This document shows positions 36,863 through 45,321 of a stretch of 64,000 bases of DNA, one piece after another. Where the stretch lies: the NCBI GenBank assembly GCA_016714045.1, contig JADJNY010000004.1, positions 248,001 through 312,000 of the forward strand. Direction: 5' to 3'. The number at the start of each line of letters is the position of its first letter. Positions within the stretch are counted from its first letter, which is position 1. This stretch comes from Planctomycetota bacterium. Lineage in GTDB: Bacteria; Planctomycetota; UBA1135; GCA-002686595. A program made the translations under genes and the position numbers. The notes below the pieces were generated by a model, which was not told where the DNA came from, ran no database searches, and was given only the letters and a program-made list of their open reading frames with translations.

Positions 36863-37026
36863 GGAAGCACGCCCATCATGGCGAGCGCCCACCCCCGCCG
36901 CCATGCAGCGCGTGCAGCGGCCCTCGCCGCGTGTTTCCGACTTCCTCGTCGAAAGCGCCCCGCATCGAGAACTCGCCGCTCGGCGGCTCGCCGACCGTGC
37001 TATCCTCCCGCGCTCGACAGGGCCGG

Positions 37027-38829
37027 ATGAGCTCCGACGATCACCTTCGACCGCGCTTCCATCGCGGGGTCACCTTCTTCCTGGCCCTGCTGCTCTCCCT
37101 GAGCGTCTGCTTCATGGGATCGGCCCTGTCGTTGCGCGGCGCGCTCGTGCTGCAGCACCCGGCCGAGACCGCGCGCGAGCACTTCGAGCGCACGATCGAG
37201 CTGGAGGCCGCGCTCGAGTCGGAGCCCGCGTGGCTGCGCCGCCCGCTGTGGCTCTTCCTGGGCCGCGTGCGTCCCGCGCTGCCCGAAGCGATCGACGCCT
37301 ACGACGAGGTCGTCGAGCTCCAGGCGAGCGTGCTGCGCGACCCGAAGGACGCGACGAGCGCGACGACGGACGGCGACGTGCCGAAAGACGCGGGTGCGAG
37401 CGCGCCGGTGCGGCAGTCGGACGACGAGCGCTCTCGCGGGGCACGAACGACGTCCGACACGCGAGCGAGCGGCGCACCGGACGTGCGAGCGAACCCCGAA
37501 GCGGGTGCGAGCAGCGCGCAAGACGCCGTCGGGAAGACCGACGCGAACGCTGCGCGCGACGCGGGCGGGAAGCAGGACGCGAACACGCCTCCTGCTCCGG
37601 AGGGCGACGCGGCGCCGCCGAAGGCCGCCGACGACGCGCCGAAGACCGCACCTCCCGGCGGCGGGTTCGGCTGCGCGCCGACCGCGGAGCCGCAACTCCC
37701 GCCGAAAGACACGCGCCCCGATCTCTGCGAGCTCCTCGCGCGCCGCGCGATCCTCCAGGGCGAAGCCGACCGCATCGACGACCTGATGTTGACGGTCGTG
37801 CGCGTCGAGAACCTCGGGCTCGTCGACGTCGCGCACGCGATCCGTCACGCGTACCAGCGGCTCGAGCCGCGTACGCGCGCTCGGTTCGAGGACTTCGACC
37901 TCGCCGCACTGAAGCCCGGTTGGGCGCGCGAACGGCTCGAGCTGCGCCTCGCGCGCCGCACCGGCGCCGCCGAGCGCGCGGCCGCGATCGAGGATACGGT
38001 CGCTGCACGCGCCGTCGCCCTGCGCGCGAGCGCCGAGCGCATCGCGTGGGTGCTGCTCGTGCCGGCGGTGCTCGGCCTCCTCGCGCTGCTCGCGTGGCTC
38101 GCGCGCGACCGGCCTGCGCTGCCGCGCTCCTCCGCGTCGATTCCGCCGGAGTGGGGCTTCGAGGACGGCCTCGCCGTGCTCCTGCGCTCGCTCGTGTTCG
38201 GCTTCGCGATCCTGGCGCTCGTCGGCCTCGCGGCGGGCGAGCTCGTCCCGGACTGGACGATCGTCCTCTCCACGTTGCTCGCGCCGATCCCGCTCTTCGT
38301 GCTCGTCCAGCGCGGCTTGATCGCGCCGCGCGTGCTCTCCGTCGTGCGCGTGCTCAGGCTCGACACGTTCCCAGACGGCGCGTGGAAGTGGATCGCCGTC
38401 GTGCTCGGCTTGTTCGCGGCGGACCAGCTCGGGCAGTCGCTCGTGTTGGAGCTCTGCGGCAGCATCGGCCTCGGCCTGCACTGGACGGAGCCGGTGCCCG
38501 AGGCGTTGCTCGCGATGCCGGCGCTCGCGTTCGGCGTCACCTTCCTGCTCGGCGTGACGTGGGACCCGGTCGTGAGCGAGCTGACGCGCCGCGGCCTGCT
38601 ATTCTTGACGCTGCGCGCGCGGATGCCGGCGTTGAGCGCTGCGCTGTGGAGCGCCGCGCTCATCGCCGCGTTCCACAACGGATCGCTGCCGACGTTCTTG
38701 ATGCTCTTGTGGAGCGGGTTCTTGTACGCGTGGTCGTACGAGACGACGCGCAGCATCCTGCCGGCGGTGATCGTGCAGGTGCTCGCGTACGGGACGACGT
38801 ACGGGGCGATCGCGGCGTTCTATCGCTGA
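37027..38829 (+). CDS. CPBP-like membrane protein with degenerate active site
   Basis: This is a 600-residue protein starting at ATG 37027. One N-terminal membrane helix leads to an extracytoplasmic part with a long Ala/Asp/Lys/Pro linker (residues about 105-225). At least six helices follow, ending in a CPBP/Rce1-like domain: VVSELTRRGLLFLTLRARMP, LIAAFHNGSLPTFLMLLWSG, then SYETTRSILPAVIVQVLAYG. In active CPBP proteases the first motif is EExxxR and the last has His; here the first Glu is Ser and the last His is Gln. It is therefore probably not a working protease. It diverges from the DUF2339 gene. Confidence 0.65.
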   Translation: MSSDDHLRPRFHRGVTFFLALLLSLSVCFMGSALSLRGALVLQHPAETAREHFERTIELEAALESEPAWLRRPLWLFLGRVRPALPEAIDAYDEVVELQASVLRDPKDATSATTDGDVPKDAGASAPVRQSDDERSRGARTTSDTRASGAPDVRANPEAGASSAQDAVGKTDANAARDAGGKQDANTPPAPEGDAAPPKAADDAPKTAPPGGGFGCAPTAEPQLPPKDTRPDLCELLARRAILQGEADRIDDLMLTVVRVENLGLVDVAHAIRHAYQRLEPRTRARFEDFDLAALKPGWARERLELRLARRTGAAERAAAIEDTVAARAVALRASAERIAWVLLVPAVLGLLALLAWLARDRPALPRSSASIPPEWGFEDGLAVLLRSLVFGFAILALVGLAAGELVPDWTIVLSTLLAPIPLFVLVQRGLIAPRVLSVVRVLRLDTFPDGAWKWIAVVLGLFAADQLGQSLVLELCGSIGLGLHWTEPVPEALLAMPALAFGVTFLLGVTWDPVVSELTRRGLLFLTLRARMPALSAALWSAALIAAFHNGSLPTFLMLLWSGFLYAWSYETTRSILPAVIVQVLAYGTTYGAIAAFYR

Positions 38830-38852
38830 TAGGCGCGGTTCCCGCTCCGTCC

Positions 38853-38869
38853 GGGCGCGATGTGCGCCC
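38853..38869. terminator. Hairpin between convergent genes
   Basis: GGGCGC (38853-38858) pairs with GCGCCC (38864-38869) around GATGT, followed by ATTCAT. It lies 24 bases after the CPBP-like stop and faces the B12-controlled gene ending at 38973, so it could terminate either transcript. Confidence 0.4.
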
Positions 38870-38972
38870 ATTCATCGCCCACGACCTCCGTCGAAGCAGG
38901 AGCGGCCGGAGCGCGCTCGTCGCTAGCCCCGGCCGCCGCCACCACGCGTCGCGGCGCTCCCCGCCGCGGACG

Positions 38973-40001
38973 TCACCCGCCGAACGACAGCTGGTCCGCG
39001 CTGAAGTGCCCGGCGACGTCGCGCACGGACACGGTCACGACCCCGTGCAAGCCGCTGCCGACGAACGGCCCGTTCGACCTCAGCACGTACCCGTTCGCCG
39101 TCGGCGTCACGTTCGGCACGAGCCGGCGCGCGAGCGTGCGGAAACCGATCGGCGCGCCGTTGAAGGAGCAATGGATCGTGTTGCCGTCGAGGTCCGCGCC
39201 GCCGTCGGGGTCTTCGACGCGGAGGTTCAAGTAGCCCTGGGCGTCGAGGAACAGATCGACCGTCGGCTGTCCCGCGACGACGGTGCCCGCGTGCTGGATC
39301 ACGCACACCGCGTCGACGTCGGCGGTGCCCGTCGCGCCGCTGTTGTCCCAGATCACGTTGCCCGCCGCGTCCGTCCCCGTCCCATGCGGCACGTCGACGA
39401 TGCGCACGAAGTGGATCGCCGCGAGGTCGACGACGCCCGACGTCACGAGCGGATCGTTCGCGAGATCCGCGAGGTCGAACGCGTCGCCACCCGCCCACGC
39501 CGGATCGAGCGGGTCGAGCGTGTTCGTCGCGGGATTCGCGAGCACCGGCATCGTGCCCGTGAGCACGCCGTACGTGCCGAACGGCGCGGTGAAGCTCGGC
39601 AAACCGGTCGCGGGCCCCGTGTAGCGGCTCGGCAGCCTCGCGAACGCGACGCCGTTGGTCGAGACCTCGACGTACGCGACCTCGCTGAACGACTCGCCCG
39701 CGAAGACGAACGCGTTCTCGCACACCGTGAAGTCGACGCCGGGGCCGTTCGCGATCGTCACGTCGAAGCCGAGCGTCAGCGAGCCGCCGACGCCAACCGA
39801 CGCGACGTCGAGTGAGCCGTTCGAGAGCCCGCCGCCCGTCGGCGCGCCGAGCGCGTTCGCGGCGACGAAGGTCCCGCCGCCCGAACCCGGCGAGTAGTTG
39901 ACGACCTGCGTCGCGTACGGGCTCAGGAGCTGCGCGTGGAGCACGCTCCCCATGGACAGCGCGGCGGCGACGGCGAGGGCGCGCGCGATCGAAGCACGCA
40001 T
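38973..40001 (-). CDS. Secreted protein controlled by a cobalamin riboswitch, function unknown
   Basis: This is a 342-residue protein. I place the start at ATG 40001, giving signal peptide MRASIARALAVAAALSMGSV and cleavage after HAQ. An in-frame ATG at 40148 has AGGA six bases upstream and cannot be excluded, but its 49 extra residues are Arg/Ser-rich. The mature protein is beta-rich: GGTFVAANALGAPTGGGLSN, GVDFTVCENAFVFAGESFSE, HFVRIVDVPHGTG, TADVDAVCVIQHAG. This resembles surface proteins found in B12-regulated loci of Bacteroidota (from memory, unverified). The riboswitch at 40316-40475 precedes it, so expression should fall when cobalamin is plentiful. Confidence 0.7.
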   Translation of the reverse strand: MRASIARALAVAAALSMGSVLHAQLLSPYATQVVNYSPGSGGGTFVAANALGAPTGGGLSNGSLDVASVGVGGSLTLGFDVTIANGPGVDFTVCENAFVFAGESFSEVAYVEVSTNGVAFARLPSRYTGPATGLPSFTAPFGTYGVLTGTMPVLANPATNTLDPLDPAWAGGDAFDLADLANDPLVTSGVVDLAAIHFVRIVDVPHGTGTDAAGNVIWDNSGATGTADVDAVCVIQHAGTVVAGQPTVDLFLDAQGYLNLRVEDPDGGADLDGNTIHCSFNGAPIGFRTLARRLVPNVTPTANGYVLRSNGPFVGSGLHGVVTVSVRDVAGHFSADQLSFGG

Positions 40002-40315
40002 CGACGACCGCGTGTCCCCCGCGGACGACGCGCGCTCGACGCGCGCGGGCGCGGAGCGTCCGAGGCCGACGACGGACGTGGCACGCGCGAACGGGACGAA
40101 GGACGTGGAGCGGGCGAGGCGCACGATCGAAGTCGATGAACGGAGCATGAGAGTCCTGGTGCGAGGCGCGACCGGTCCTCCGCCGGCCGCGTCCCCGCGG
40201 TTGGGGTGCTCGCTCCGCGCCCGCGCGGATCGCGCGCTCCGCTGCTCGTGACGAGCACCACGGAAGCGCGACGACGATCCGCGCCGAACGCGGCGCGACA
40301 GAGGAGAGAAAAGCC

Positions 40316-40475
40316 CCCGGTCAGGTCTTCTGGCTCACGGGTCGTCCTCGGGCCGCCGCCTTCCCGCCCGCGCCGGAGCGGAGCTCCCGTGCGAACAGTG
40401 GCGCGTGGCGGCCGTCGTACCCGATCACAGCGGCGGGACCGCGGTGGATTCGCACCACGCTTCCCTGCTCCGGGA
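40316..40475 (-). promoter_or_regulatory. Cobalamin riboswitch 1
   Basis: Read on the minus strand: GGGAAGCGTGGTGCGAATCC, then CACCGCGGTCCCGCCGCTGT, a variable arm with CCACTGT, CGGGAAGGCG, and the B12 box GAGCCAGAAGACCTGACC at the 3' side (40320-40337). Order and spacing match the AdoCbl-type cobalamin element. Just downstream is GGGGGCTTTTC and then a perfect 7-bp hairpin with loop CGTT (40280-40297), either of which may belong to the expression platform. The only gene downstream in this direction is the secreted protein ending at 38973. Confidence 0.9.
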
Positions 40476-40522
40476 GTGTTCGAGCATGCGCTGCGCTCCT
40501 CCGATCGGAGCGCGCGCGTCCG

Positions 40523-41866
40523 TCAGTGGGTCACGGGAGCGCTCGTGGCGAGCGCGCGACCCTGCGCGTCGAAGAAGACGGCTTGGAGCACGCTGGTCGC
40601 GTGCGGCAATCCGCGCATGGAGAGCGCGAGCGCGCCGTTCGCGTCGGTGACGCCGCGCGGCGCGCTCGCGCCGAGCACCGGCAGCGCGCTGAACAGGCGC
40701 ACGGGAACCGTCGCGACGAGCGCCTCGGGCACGACCGCGCCCGCGGCGGACACGACGCCGACGACGGCGATCGTGCGCGGCGGCGCGCCCGTGATCGCGA
40801 GCTCCACGCGTCCGCTCGCGTGCGCCGTCACGGCGAGCCGCGGGCGGGCCGGCTCCGCCGTGCGCAGAAACGTGCGCGGCGGGGACACGCCGAAGTCCGT
40901 CTCGAGCCAGGCGAGGCGCATCCCGCGCGGCTGGAACGCCTGCAGGGCGCCGCTCGGCCCGCTCGACGCGACCTCCACGCACGCGAGGTTCGACACGTAC
41001 ACGGGCGAGCTCGCGACGACGCCGACGCGACGGCCCTCCGCGTCGAGCTCGACCACGTCGCTGCCGCCGAAGAAGTCGGTCTCGGCGAAGAACACATGCC
41101 CGCTGCGCTCGTCGAGAGCGATCGACGAGTTGCCGTCGAGCCGGCTCGCGAACTTCGTCGCGGTCTGCGCGGTGAGCGGAGCGCCGCTCGCGAGCTGGGC
41201 CGCGCTCCACCGGCCGATCCAGAGCTCGCCCGGCTGCGGAACGACGTCGGCCTCGAAGCCGTACAGGAGCCCGCCCGTCGAGTCGAACGCGACCGGCCCC
41301 GACGCGCCGGGAACGTGGCCCAGCGTCGTCAGCGCGTGCGTCGCGAGGTCGAGGCGGATCAAGTCGGCGCCACACGAGAACCCGCACGGCGACGCAGTGA
41401 CGACGAGCGACGTCGAGCTCTCGACCGCCGCCGCGAACGCGAAGTGGATCGACGCGACCTGCGCGAAGGCGCCGGAGACGAGGTCGACCTCCCACACGGC
41501 GTCGAGCGAGCTCTCGGCGACCCAGGCGCGTGCGTGCGCCTCGTCCGCCACGATGAAGGACGGGAAGCGGAACGCGCCGGTCGTGCAGACGCGCCGCTCG
41601 ATCCCGCCGACTGCGTCGTAGACGTCGACGTGCTCGCCGTCGAAGACGAGCGTGCGCGAGCTCGACAGCGGCGCGACGACGGCGTACGCGGGCACTTCGA
41701 AGCTGCCGAGCGGCGTCCAGCCCGCGCTGACGGGGAACGTGGGCGCGAGCGCGGCTCCGGTAGGAGCGACTCGTTGCGGCGCTGGGCGCGCGGAGACCTG
41801 CGCGAACGCAGGCGAGAAACAAGACGCGAGGACCGCAGTCCACGCGGCGAAAACAGTGGGGTGCAC
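40523..41866 (-). CDS. Secreted beta-propeller-like protein controlled by a cobalamin riboswitch
   Basis: This is a 447-residue protein. The start is GTG 41866, preceded by GGAGG at a 5-base spacing, which decides against a longer frame. A signal peptide (VFAAWTAVLASCFSPAFAQ) leads to about six propeller-like blades: RTLVFDGEHVDVYDAVGGIE, FIVADEAHARAWVAESSLDA, DLIRLDLATHALTTLGHVPG, VAFDSTGGLLYGFEADVV, SIALDERSGHVFFAETDFFG. A C-terminal Ig-like region of about 110 residues ends ATSAPVTH. BtuG of Bacteroides, a surface B12-binding protein, is also a propeller, but no homology is claimed. The gene lies between two cobalamin riboswitches and follows the one at 41980. Confidence 0.75.
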   Translation of the reverse strand: MHPTVFAAWTAVLASCFSPAFAQVSARPAPQRVAPTGAALAPTFPVSAGWTPLGSFEVPAYAVVAPLSSSRTLVFDGEHVDVYDAVGGIERRVCTTGAFRFPSFIVADEAHARAWVAESSLDAVWEVDLVSGAFAQVASIHFAFAAAVESSTSLVVTASPCGFSCGADLIRLDLATHALTTLGHVPGASGPVAFDSTGGLLYGFEADVVPQPGELWIGRWSAAQLASGAPLTAQTATKFASRLDGNSSIALDERSGHVFFAETDFFGGSDVVELDAEGRRVGVVASSPVYVSNLACVEVASSGPSGALQAFQPRGMRLAWLETDFGVSPPRTFLRTAEPARPRLAVTAHASGRVELAITGAPPRTIAVVGVVSAAGAVVPEALVATVPVRLFSALPVLGASAPRGVTDANGALALSMRGLPHATSVLQAVFFDAQGRALATSAPVTH

Positions 41867-41979
41867 GTCAACCTCCGAGTTCGATCGTCCGTCGAAGCCG
41901 ATCCGGGCAGGAGGCGTGCACCGAGCACACTGCAAGGTCGTTCCACGGCTCCGCGGCCGGGATCGGCATGGAGTCGACT

Positions 41980-42155
41980 GCGCCAGATATCCTGACTCGC
42001 CGTTGCGTCGCGGAAGCGGGCCTTCCCAGGAGCTCGCACGCGAGCGGACCCAGTGGCCGGAAGCACTCTCGAAGAGCGCTCCACGGGCTTCACGCGACAG
42101 ACGGCCTACAGTGGCGGGACCGTGCAGGCATTCGACCTGCTTCCCTGACCGCAGT
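41980..42155 (-). promoter_or_regulatory. Cobalamin riboswitch 2
   Basis: Read on the minus strand: TCAGGGAAGCAGGTCGAATG, CCTGCACGGTCCCGCCACTG with TAGGCCG, a hairpin arm, GGCCACTGGGTCC, CTGGGAAGGCCC, and the B12 box GAGTCAGGATATCTGGCGC at 41980-41998. All conserved blocks of the cobalamin element are there in the right order. It ends about 113 bases before the GTG start of the propeller-like gene. Its sequence differs substantially from riboswitch 1 outside the conserved blocks, so the two are not a recent duplication. Confidence 0.92.
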
Positions 42156-42434
42156 CGCTTCGTTCGTGAGAGAGAACGCGGTCAAGGTACCGGAGGTCGT
42201 GCAGGCGTCAACGAGGAAGTCGGACGCCGCCCCGCTCGACGAGCGCAAGTCCTACGCGCGCCACAGGTCGGGCTCGTGCAGAGCCGAGCGGGAGCACGTG
42301 AGCTCGAGTGGCAGAAGAACCCCGTTCGACCGTGATCGCGCCACGCGCACCTCTTCGTCGAGGCAACCGCTCGTCACAAAACGACGCCCCCCGAACCTCC
42401 CACGCACCGCATCTATCTTCCGCGCGCCAAACCC

Positions 42435-42586
42435 TCGTTGCTGAGAGCAACTCGAACTCCGCGCGGGTTCGGGCCGGTCCTCCGGCCCGAACCTGCGCGG
42501 AGTCCGGAATGCGAAGCATCCGAATGTGTTCCGTTGCGTCCCTTCCCCCTCTCTCGCCCCATCCGGCAATTGCGCTCCCGACCGAC
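42435..42586 (+). repeat. Dispersed structured repeat, copy 4
   Basis: The plus strand begins CGTTGCTGAGAGC. A 22-bp inverted repeat follows (42456-42477 with 42482-42503, loop TCCT, one position that pairs as G-U in RNA), then the small hairpin TGC GAA GCA (42510-42518) and a tail with CCGGCAATTGCG and CCCGACCGAC. The stem core is GCGGGTTCGGGCCGG. It sits 39 bases before the arsR start, in the same direction. Confidence 0.85.
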
Positions 42587-42587
42587 C

Positions 42588-42618
42588 TCTACCCCTCCCC
42601 CCACCCCCACCCCTACAC
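42588..42618 (-). promoter_or_regulatory. G-quadruplex-type motif just upstream of arsR
   Basis: The plus strand has C4-T-C6-A-C5-A-C4 at 42592-42613, so the minus strand carries four G-runs with single-base loops, an ideal G-quadruplex pattern. It ends 13 bases before the arsR ATG, where a ribosome-binding site would be expected; none is evident. A regulatory role is speculative. Confidence 0.45.
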
Positions 42619-42625
42619 TTGCACC

Positions 42626-43018
42626 ATGGTGCAACAACGCAAACGCCGCCCCATGTCCCCGCGCCAAGCCTCCGCTTGCTGCCGCCCCGTCGACGACCTC
42701 CTCGACCCGACCCTCTTCAAAGCCCTCGGCGACCCGACCCGCCTGCGCCTCTTCGGCTGCCTCGTGAAGTGCGGCCGCGCGTGCTCCGTCACCGAACTCG
42801 CCGCCTGCTGCTCCGTCGACCTCTCCGTCGTCTCGCGCCACCTCGCCGCACTCGCGCGCGCCGGCCTCGTCGACGTCTCGAAGCAAGGCCGCGTCGTCTC
42901 CTAAACCGTGCGCTACGCGACGCTCAGCACGCTCCTGCGCTCGCTCGCCGACGCGATCGAAGAACACGCGCCCGCCGACTCCGCCTGCTGCGCCGGAGGC
43001 CGCTGTGCCCCCCGCTGA
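42626..43018 (+). pseudogene. arsR: ArsR-family repressor interrupted by an in-frame TAA
   Basis: The full frame would be 130 residues from ATG 42626 to TGA 43016-43018. Codon 93 is TAA (42902-42904), in RVVS-stop-TVRYATLSTLLR, where a Tyr codon (TAC) would be expected. The upstream part is a normal winged helix: LFKALGDPTRLRLFGCL, VTELAACCSVDLSVVSRHLA. The part after the stop has the C-terminal helix and a Cys cluster, [10 protein letters not shown], like the metalloid site of some ArsR proteins. A 92-residue product would keep the DNA-binding domain and lose that cluster. Sequencing error is possible. arsC starts inside the 3' end. Confidence 0.85.
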
Positions 43019-43472
43019 TCGCCGCCCGCGCGTCCTCTTCCTGTGCACCGGCAACTCGTGCCGCAGCCAGATGGCCGAGGGCTTCGCGCGCGCGCTGCAC
43101 GCGAGCTCGATCGATGCCTGCTCCGCGGGGACGAACCCGCACGGCCTGAACCCGCTCGCCATCCGCGCGATGCGCGAAGCCGGCGTCGACATCGCCGCAC
43201 ACACGTCGAAGCGCCCGGAGGACCTGGGCGTCACCTTCGACGTCGTCTTCACCGTCTGCGACGCCGCGCACGAGAGCTGCCCCGTGCTCCCCGGCGCGCG
43301 CATCGTCCACGCGGGCTTCGACGACCCGCCGCGGCTCGCGCGCGACGCGAAGAGCGACGAGGAAGCGCTCGTGCACTACCGCCGCGTGCGCGACGAGATC
43401 CGCGCGTTCATGACGGACCTGCCGGAGCGCGTGCGAGCGATCCTCGCCGAGCGCAAGGACGGTGGTGCATGA
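43005..43472 (+). CDS. arsC: Arsenate reductase, thioredoxin-coupled (LMW-PTPase fold)
   Basis: This is a 155-residue protein starting at GTG 43005, within the full arsR frame, so it is translationally coupled to it. The phosphatase loop [20 protein letters not shown] contains Cys14 and Arg20 (CX5R). The redox cysteines are Cys85 and Cys92 in [17 protein letters not shown], with the same 7-residue spacing as Cys82/Cys89 of pI258 ArsC. It reduces arsenate to arsenite with thioredoxin, for export by Acr3 encoded immediately downstream (ATGA overlap). Confidence 0.95.
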   Translation: MPPADRRPRVLFLCTGNSCRSQMAEGFARALHASSIDACSAGTNPHGLNPLAIRAMREAGVDIAAHTSKRPEDLGVTFDVVFTVCDAAHESCPVLPGARIVHAGFDDPPRLARDAKSDEEALVHYRRVRDEIRAFMTDLPERVRAILAERKDGGA

Positions 43473-44584
43473 CCCCGGCACGCTCGACGCTCGACGCACC
43501 GGCCTGCGCACTCGACGCCTGCGCGACCACGCGCCCGAAGCGCCTCGGCTTCCTCGACCGATGGCTGACGCTCTGGATCTTCCTCGCGATGGCGCTCGGC
43601 GTCCTGCTCGGTCACTTCGCGCCCTCCTTACGCGACGCCATCGACCGCGTCACCGTCGGCACGACGAACGTCCCGATCGCGATCGGGCTCGTGCTGATGA
43701 TGTTCCCGCCGCTCGCGAAGGTGCGCTACGAGGAGCTCCCGCGCATCTTCCGCGACGGCAAGGTGCTGGCGCTGTCGCTCGTGCAGAACTGGATCGTCGG
43801 CCCCGTGCTCATGTTCGCGCTCGCGGCGCTGCTGCTCGCCGACCGACCCGAGTTCATGCTCGGCCTGATCCTCGTCGGCCTCGCGCGCTGCATCGCGATG
43901 GTGCTCGTGTGGAACGACCTCGCGCGCGGGAGCGCCGAGTACGCCGCCGGCCTCGTCGCGTTCAACAGCGTGTTCCAGGTGCTCTTCTTCGGCGTCTACG
44001 CGTGGGTGTTCATGACGTGGCTGCCGCCGAAGCTCGGCCTCGCGGGCGCCGGCGTCGACGTGAGCATGGGCGAGATCTTCCAAAGCGTGATGCTCTACCT
44101 CGGCCTCCCGTTCTTCGGCGGGATGCTGACGCGCCTCGTCCTGCGCAAGCTGAAGGGCGACGCGTGGTACACGCACTCCTTCCTGCCGCGGATCGGCCCG
44201 ATCACGCTCGTCGCGCTGCTCTTCACGATCGTCGTCATGTTCAGCTTGCAAGGCGCGCGCATCGTCGAATCCCCGCTCGACCTGCTGCGCATCGCGCTCC
44301 CCCTCGTCGTCTACTTCGTCGTGATGTTCTTCGCCTCCTTCTGGCTCGCCCGCCGCGTCGGCGCCGACTACGAACGCGCCGCGACCCTCGCCTTCACGGC
44401 GAGCGGCAACAACTTCGAGCTCGCGATCGCGGTGGCGATCGCCGTGTTCGGCATCACGTCGGGCGTCGCGTTCGCGACGGTGATCGGCCCCTTGGTCGAG
44501 GTGCCGGTGCTGATCGGCCTGGTGAACGTGTCGCTGTGGCTCGGACGGCGGTGGTTCGGACGCACGAGCGAGATCGCGGCGTAG
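43469..44584 (+). CDS. acr3: Arsenite efflux transporter Acr3
   Basis: This is a 371-residue protein with ten membrane segments, starting at ATG 43469 overlapping the arsC stop. Family markers: [58 protein letters not shown] with the essential Cys of the fourth helix, [17 protein letters not shown], and [20 protein letters not shown] with the conserved Glu. It exports arsenite across the inner membrane using the proton gradient. The operon ends here; a minus-strand gene converges 55 bases on. Confidence 0.95.
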   Translation: MTPARSTLDAPACALDACATTRPKRLGFLDRWLTLWIFLAMALGVLLGHFAPSLRDAIDRVTVGTTNVPIAIGLVLMMFPPLAKVRYEELPRIFRDGKVLALSLVQNWIVGPVLMFALAALLLADRPEFMLGLILVGLARCIAMVLVWNDLARGSAEYAAGLVAFNSVFQVLFFGVYAWVFMTWLPPKLGLAGAGVDVSMGEIFQSVMLYLGLPFFGGMLTRLVLRKLKGDAWYTHSFLPRIGPITLVALLFTIVVMFSLQGARIVESPLDLLRIALPLVVYFVVMFFASFWLARRVGADYERAATLAFTASGNNFELAIAVAIAVFGITSGVAFATVIGPLVEVPVLIGLVNVSLWLGRRWFGRTSEIAA

Positions 44585-44639
44585 AGCCGAGCCGACGCAC
44601 GCCGGAACGTCGAAGGCGCTCGAGCTCCACCGGTCCCGC

Positions 44640-45308
44640 TCACGCGGGCAAGAGATCCGCGAACACGAACCCGTCGCGCTCCACCACTTCGCCGCTCCGC
44701 ACCGCGATCGGCGCGGAGAACATCGGGCCCGCGTGACAGAACGTGTGGAACTCGCCGCGCTCGCCGCACGGATCGGCGGTCGCGGGGAGCTCCGCGAGCA
44801 GGTGCACGTCGAATGCTCGCCCCGCGAACGCACGATCGATCTGCTTGGGATCGACACACGTGATGCGCGCTTCGAGCCCGGCCGCGAGCATCTCGCGCGC
44901 GAGGTCGCGCGTGTCGCGGCCCCACAACGGGAACAGCGGCGCGAGGCCGGTGTTCGCGAGCTTCTGTTCGCGGTACGAGCGCACGTCCTCGAGGAACAAG
45001 TCGCCGAACGCGACACGCGCAACCCCCTCACCCACCGCGCGCGCGCACGCCGCCGCCATCGCGCGCTCGTACGCGTCGTTCGGACACGGGTACGGGATCG
45101 CGACCTTCCAAAGCGGCAACCCCGCGGCATTCGCCTGCCGCTCGAGCAGTTCCTCGCGCACCGCATGCATCGCGACGCGCGCGTGCGTCGCGTTCACGGT
45201 CGTGAGCAACCCGACGACGTCGACCTCGCCCTGCTGACGCAGGACGTGCAACGACCACGCGGCGTCCTTGCCGCTGGACCAGGAGAGGAGCGCTTTCGGG
45301 CGGGCCAT
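44640..45308 (-). CDS. Dph6-like ATP pyrophosphatase (diphthine-ammonia-ligase family)
   Basis: This is a 222-residue PP-loop protein. KALLSWSSGKDAAWSLHVLR carries the SGGKD-type ATP-binding loop, and RVAFGDLFLEDVRSYREQKL plus ERGEFHTFCHAGPMFSAPIA are the conserved blocks of the MJ0570/Dph6 group. The eukaryotic and archaeal enzymes amidate diphthine on elongation factor 2, which bacteria lack, so the bacterial substrate is unknown. Its stop is 55 bases from acr3, convergent, and its start is 13 bases downstream of the cyanophycinase-like stop, same strand. Confidence 0.85.
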   Translation of the reverse strand: MARPKALLSWSSGKDAAWSLHVLRQQGEVDVVGLLTTVNATHARVAMHAVREELLERQANAAGLPLWKVAIPYPCPNDAYERAMAAACARAVGEGVARVAFGDLFLEDVRSYREQKLANTGLAPLFPLWGRDTRDLAREMLAAGLEARITCVDPKQIDRAFAGRAFDVHLLAELPATADPCGERGEFHTFCHAGPMFSAPIAVRSGEVVERDGFVFADLLPA

Positions 45309-45321
45309 CGTAGCTCCGCGC

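Noticed and set aside
40002..40148. Longer N-terminus of the B12-controlled secreted protein from ATG 40148
   Set aside because: It has a fair AGGA upstream but would put 49 Arg/Ser-rich residues before a normal signal peptide. I kept 40001 and note the alternative.
42902..42904. TAA in arsR as a recoded codon
   Set aside because: Selenocysteine uses TGA and pyrrolysine TAG; there is no precedent for TAA here. Mutation or sequencing error is simpler.
44640..45308. Dph6-like gene as part of the arsenic operon
   Set aside because: It is on the opposite strand, convergent with acr3, so it cannot be co-transcribed with it.
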